Shown here: positions 62,757 through 64,000 of the stretch, piece by piece
Layout of the letters: each line of letters opens with the position of its first letter
How positions within the stretch are numbered: position 1 is the stretch's first letter
DNA from: Vombatus ursinus
Taxonomy: Eukaryota; Chordata; Mammalia; Diprotodontia; Vombatidae
Reading direction: 5' to 3'
Assembly (NCBI RefSeq): GCF_900497805.2
Contig: NW_020940358.1
Location: 26,994,614 to 27,058,613, forward strand
Length of the DNA stretch: 64,000 bases
The notes under the pieces: generated by a model
The model's database searches: none
Seen by the model: only the letters and a program-made list of their open reading frames with translations
What the model was told of the DNA's origin: nothing
Translations under genes and position numbers: made by a program

Positions 62757-63030
62757 GTTGTTATTGTTGTTGTGTGTTTGTCCTTCGCTCTAGAAGAGGA
62801 CCATGACATCAGGGGGGTGATGACATGACTTGCAATTGACTTTGATATGAGTGAGGGAGGGCTGTGCAAGGTCACCAGCCTCATTTTCTCCTCCAGAGCC
62901 ATCTGGGTCCAGTGGCGAGATATAGATCAGGATGACTGGAAATGGCCCCGGATGCAGGGGAGACCTTGGTCTTGTTATGCTAAAGCCTTCTCAGGTTCTC
63001 ACTTTGAGTGAGGCAAGCCCCATTCAGTGA
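62757..63030 (-). mobile_element. Marsupial SINE, second type
   Basis: TGTTATTGTTGTTGTGTGTT, CTCTAGAAGAGGACCATGAC, GAGCCATCTGGGTCCAGTGG and GAAATGGCCCCGGATGCAGG. Same family as 23638. Confidence 0.8.
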
Positions 63031-64000
63031 ACAGGCCTCTTTAAAGAGTGAGTCAAGGGATGATCCCGTTAATTAAAAAAAAAAAACCCAACATCAAACT
63101 GGGAGGGGAAGACCCTCAGGGTTGCTCACCATCACCCTTCATCAAAGATTTTTAACTATGAGGCTAAAGTGTTTTAACATAATGGGAATAAAGTGAGGGG
63201 AAAGAGGGAGAGGGATTGACAGATATATTTACAGGAAATGTTGGAGGCAGTCCCTTTTGGTAAGCAGTCCTTACAAAGACAGCACAGCCTGGGGACAGAG
63301 TGAAAGGAAAGGATAAACGTTCAGTCTCCTTCTCAGTAATCCTTTCCACTGTCCATTTCATCAAATTCATTATATCCTAGGGTTCACATCTCATGCAGCT
63401 GTCTGGTTTCTGAGGACATCTCCTAATGCAGTCTTCTGGTCTTCTGGAAATCTCTCCTCCTAGTCTTTTTGGAATGGGCCTGTTCTCAGAGCAGCTTCTT
63501 TTAGCAGATCTGCTTCCACAATTCAAGTCACCAGTAGAGATCCCTAGGTACTTCTGTTAAAATCTTTTACAAAACAGATCTCAATACAATTTAATATAGT
63601 CACTTTAATTTTGCTTTGCCAGTAACTAGATCATGTGGTGAAAACTAGCTCAAACCTTATGATTCTTATATGAACATCAAATTAGGAAGCCCTAGAGCAG
63701 AGAAATTGCATTTTTTCATACTCCTTGCTGCTCCAATCTTTATCTAAACCAGGTATTTGATATGGACACTGCCAGCAACAGGCTGAAGGGGGAATCTAAA
63801 AGATAGGCAGATCTGACTTGCAGAATAAGCCCTTCTAGTTACAATGTGATATTTATCAATGTAGTTATGTAAGCTAAGTTTAAGAGTATCTTTTAAATTG
63901 GCATTGATTCTACCATCATTTAACTTCTTTAGGCTGGCATTCCTTTATTTCATTCTTTACCTTAGGTTCAAGCCCCGCAAAGGGAAGAAACTTCAATTTT
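63031..64000. other. Unassigned end of window
   Basis: An A run at 63077 may be a retroelement end. The remaining 900 bases show no repeat, exon or RNA that can be named. Confidence 0.4.

Noticed and set aside
63031-64000. Possible long-terminal-repeat remnant
   Set aside because: No paired ends, primer site or coding remnant was recognised, so no virus-like element is claimed.

Overview
This window looks like non-coding nuclear DNA from a marsupial (metatherian mammal). The main evidence is repeat content. There are many copies of a tRNA-like SINE that starts GGGGCAGCTAGGTGGC and ends either in AACAACAAC (MAR1-type, about 240 bp) or in a short A tail (SINE1-type, about 150 bp). These lie on a dense background of old MIR/THER1 and MIR3 SINEs, L2 and CR1-L3 LINEs, L1 copies with marsupial-style 3' ends, and small hAT-like DNA elements. 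The species cannot be fixed from sequence alone. A 10-base N gap inside an AAAG run at 49194-49203 marks a draft assembly. Family names are given from memory of consensus sequences, and most repeat boundaries are good to about 10-20 bases.

No host protein-coding gene, rRNA, tRNA or snRNA is supported. The only protein-like reading frames are LINE relics: L2 reverse transcriptase (33648-33965, minus), CR1-L3 reverse transcriptase (50003-50275, plus), and L1 ORF2 pieces (18060-18407 minus; 42963-43140 plus). Other open frames lie in SINEs, purine or pyrimidine tracts or unique DNA without recognisable protein features. No retrovirus-like element was recognised.

Layout: 0-2 kb holds an exact 217-bp inverted duplication, one arm of which sits inside a decayed short tandem array. 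2-15 kb is MIR/L2/MAR1 mosaic with unique islands. 15-20 kb has a hAT element carrying an internal L1 scrap, a CpG-dense patch and several L1 3' ends. 20-31 kb has a 360-bp purine tract, an L2 nested in a CR1-L3, and L2/MIR mosaic, ending in a repeat-free island (30.3-30.96 kb) that resembles a conserved developmental enhancer. 31-35 kb is dominated by one long antisense L2. 35-48 kb mixes MIR3/L2 with a second enhancer-like island (37.5-38.2 kb) and a TA-flanked inverted-repeat DNA element (38.9-39.5 kb). 48-51.3 kb holds a plus-strand L1 invaded by two SINEs, then a CR1-L3. 51-64 kb is older repeat mosaic with a G/T-rich degenerate repeat near 57.6 kb.

The most unusual items are the perfect inverted duplication, the recurrent tandem growth of MIR/THER1 3' tails, the L1 internal scrap flanked by an 11-bp direct repeat, the unclassified inverted-repeat element, the CpG cluster and the two enhancer-like islands.
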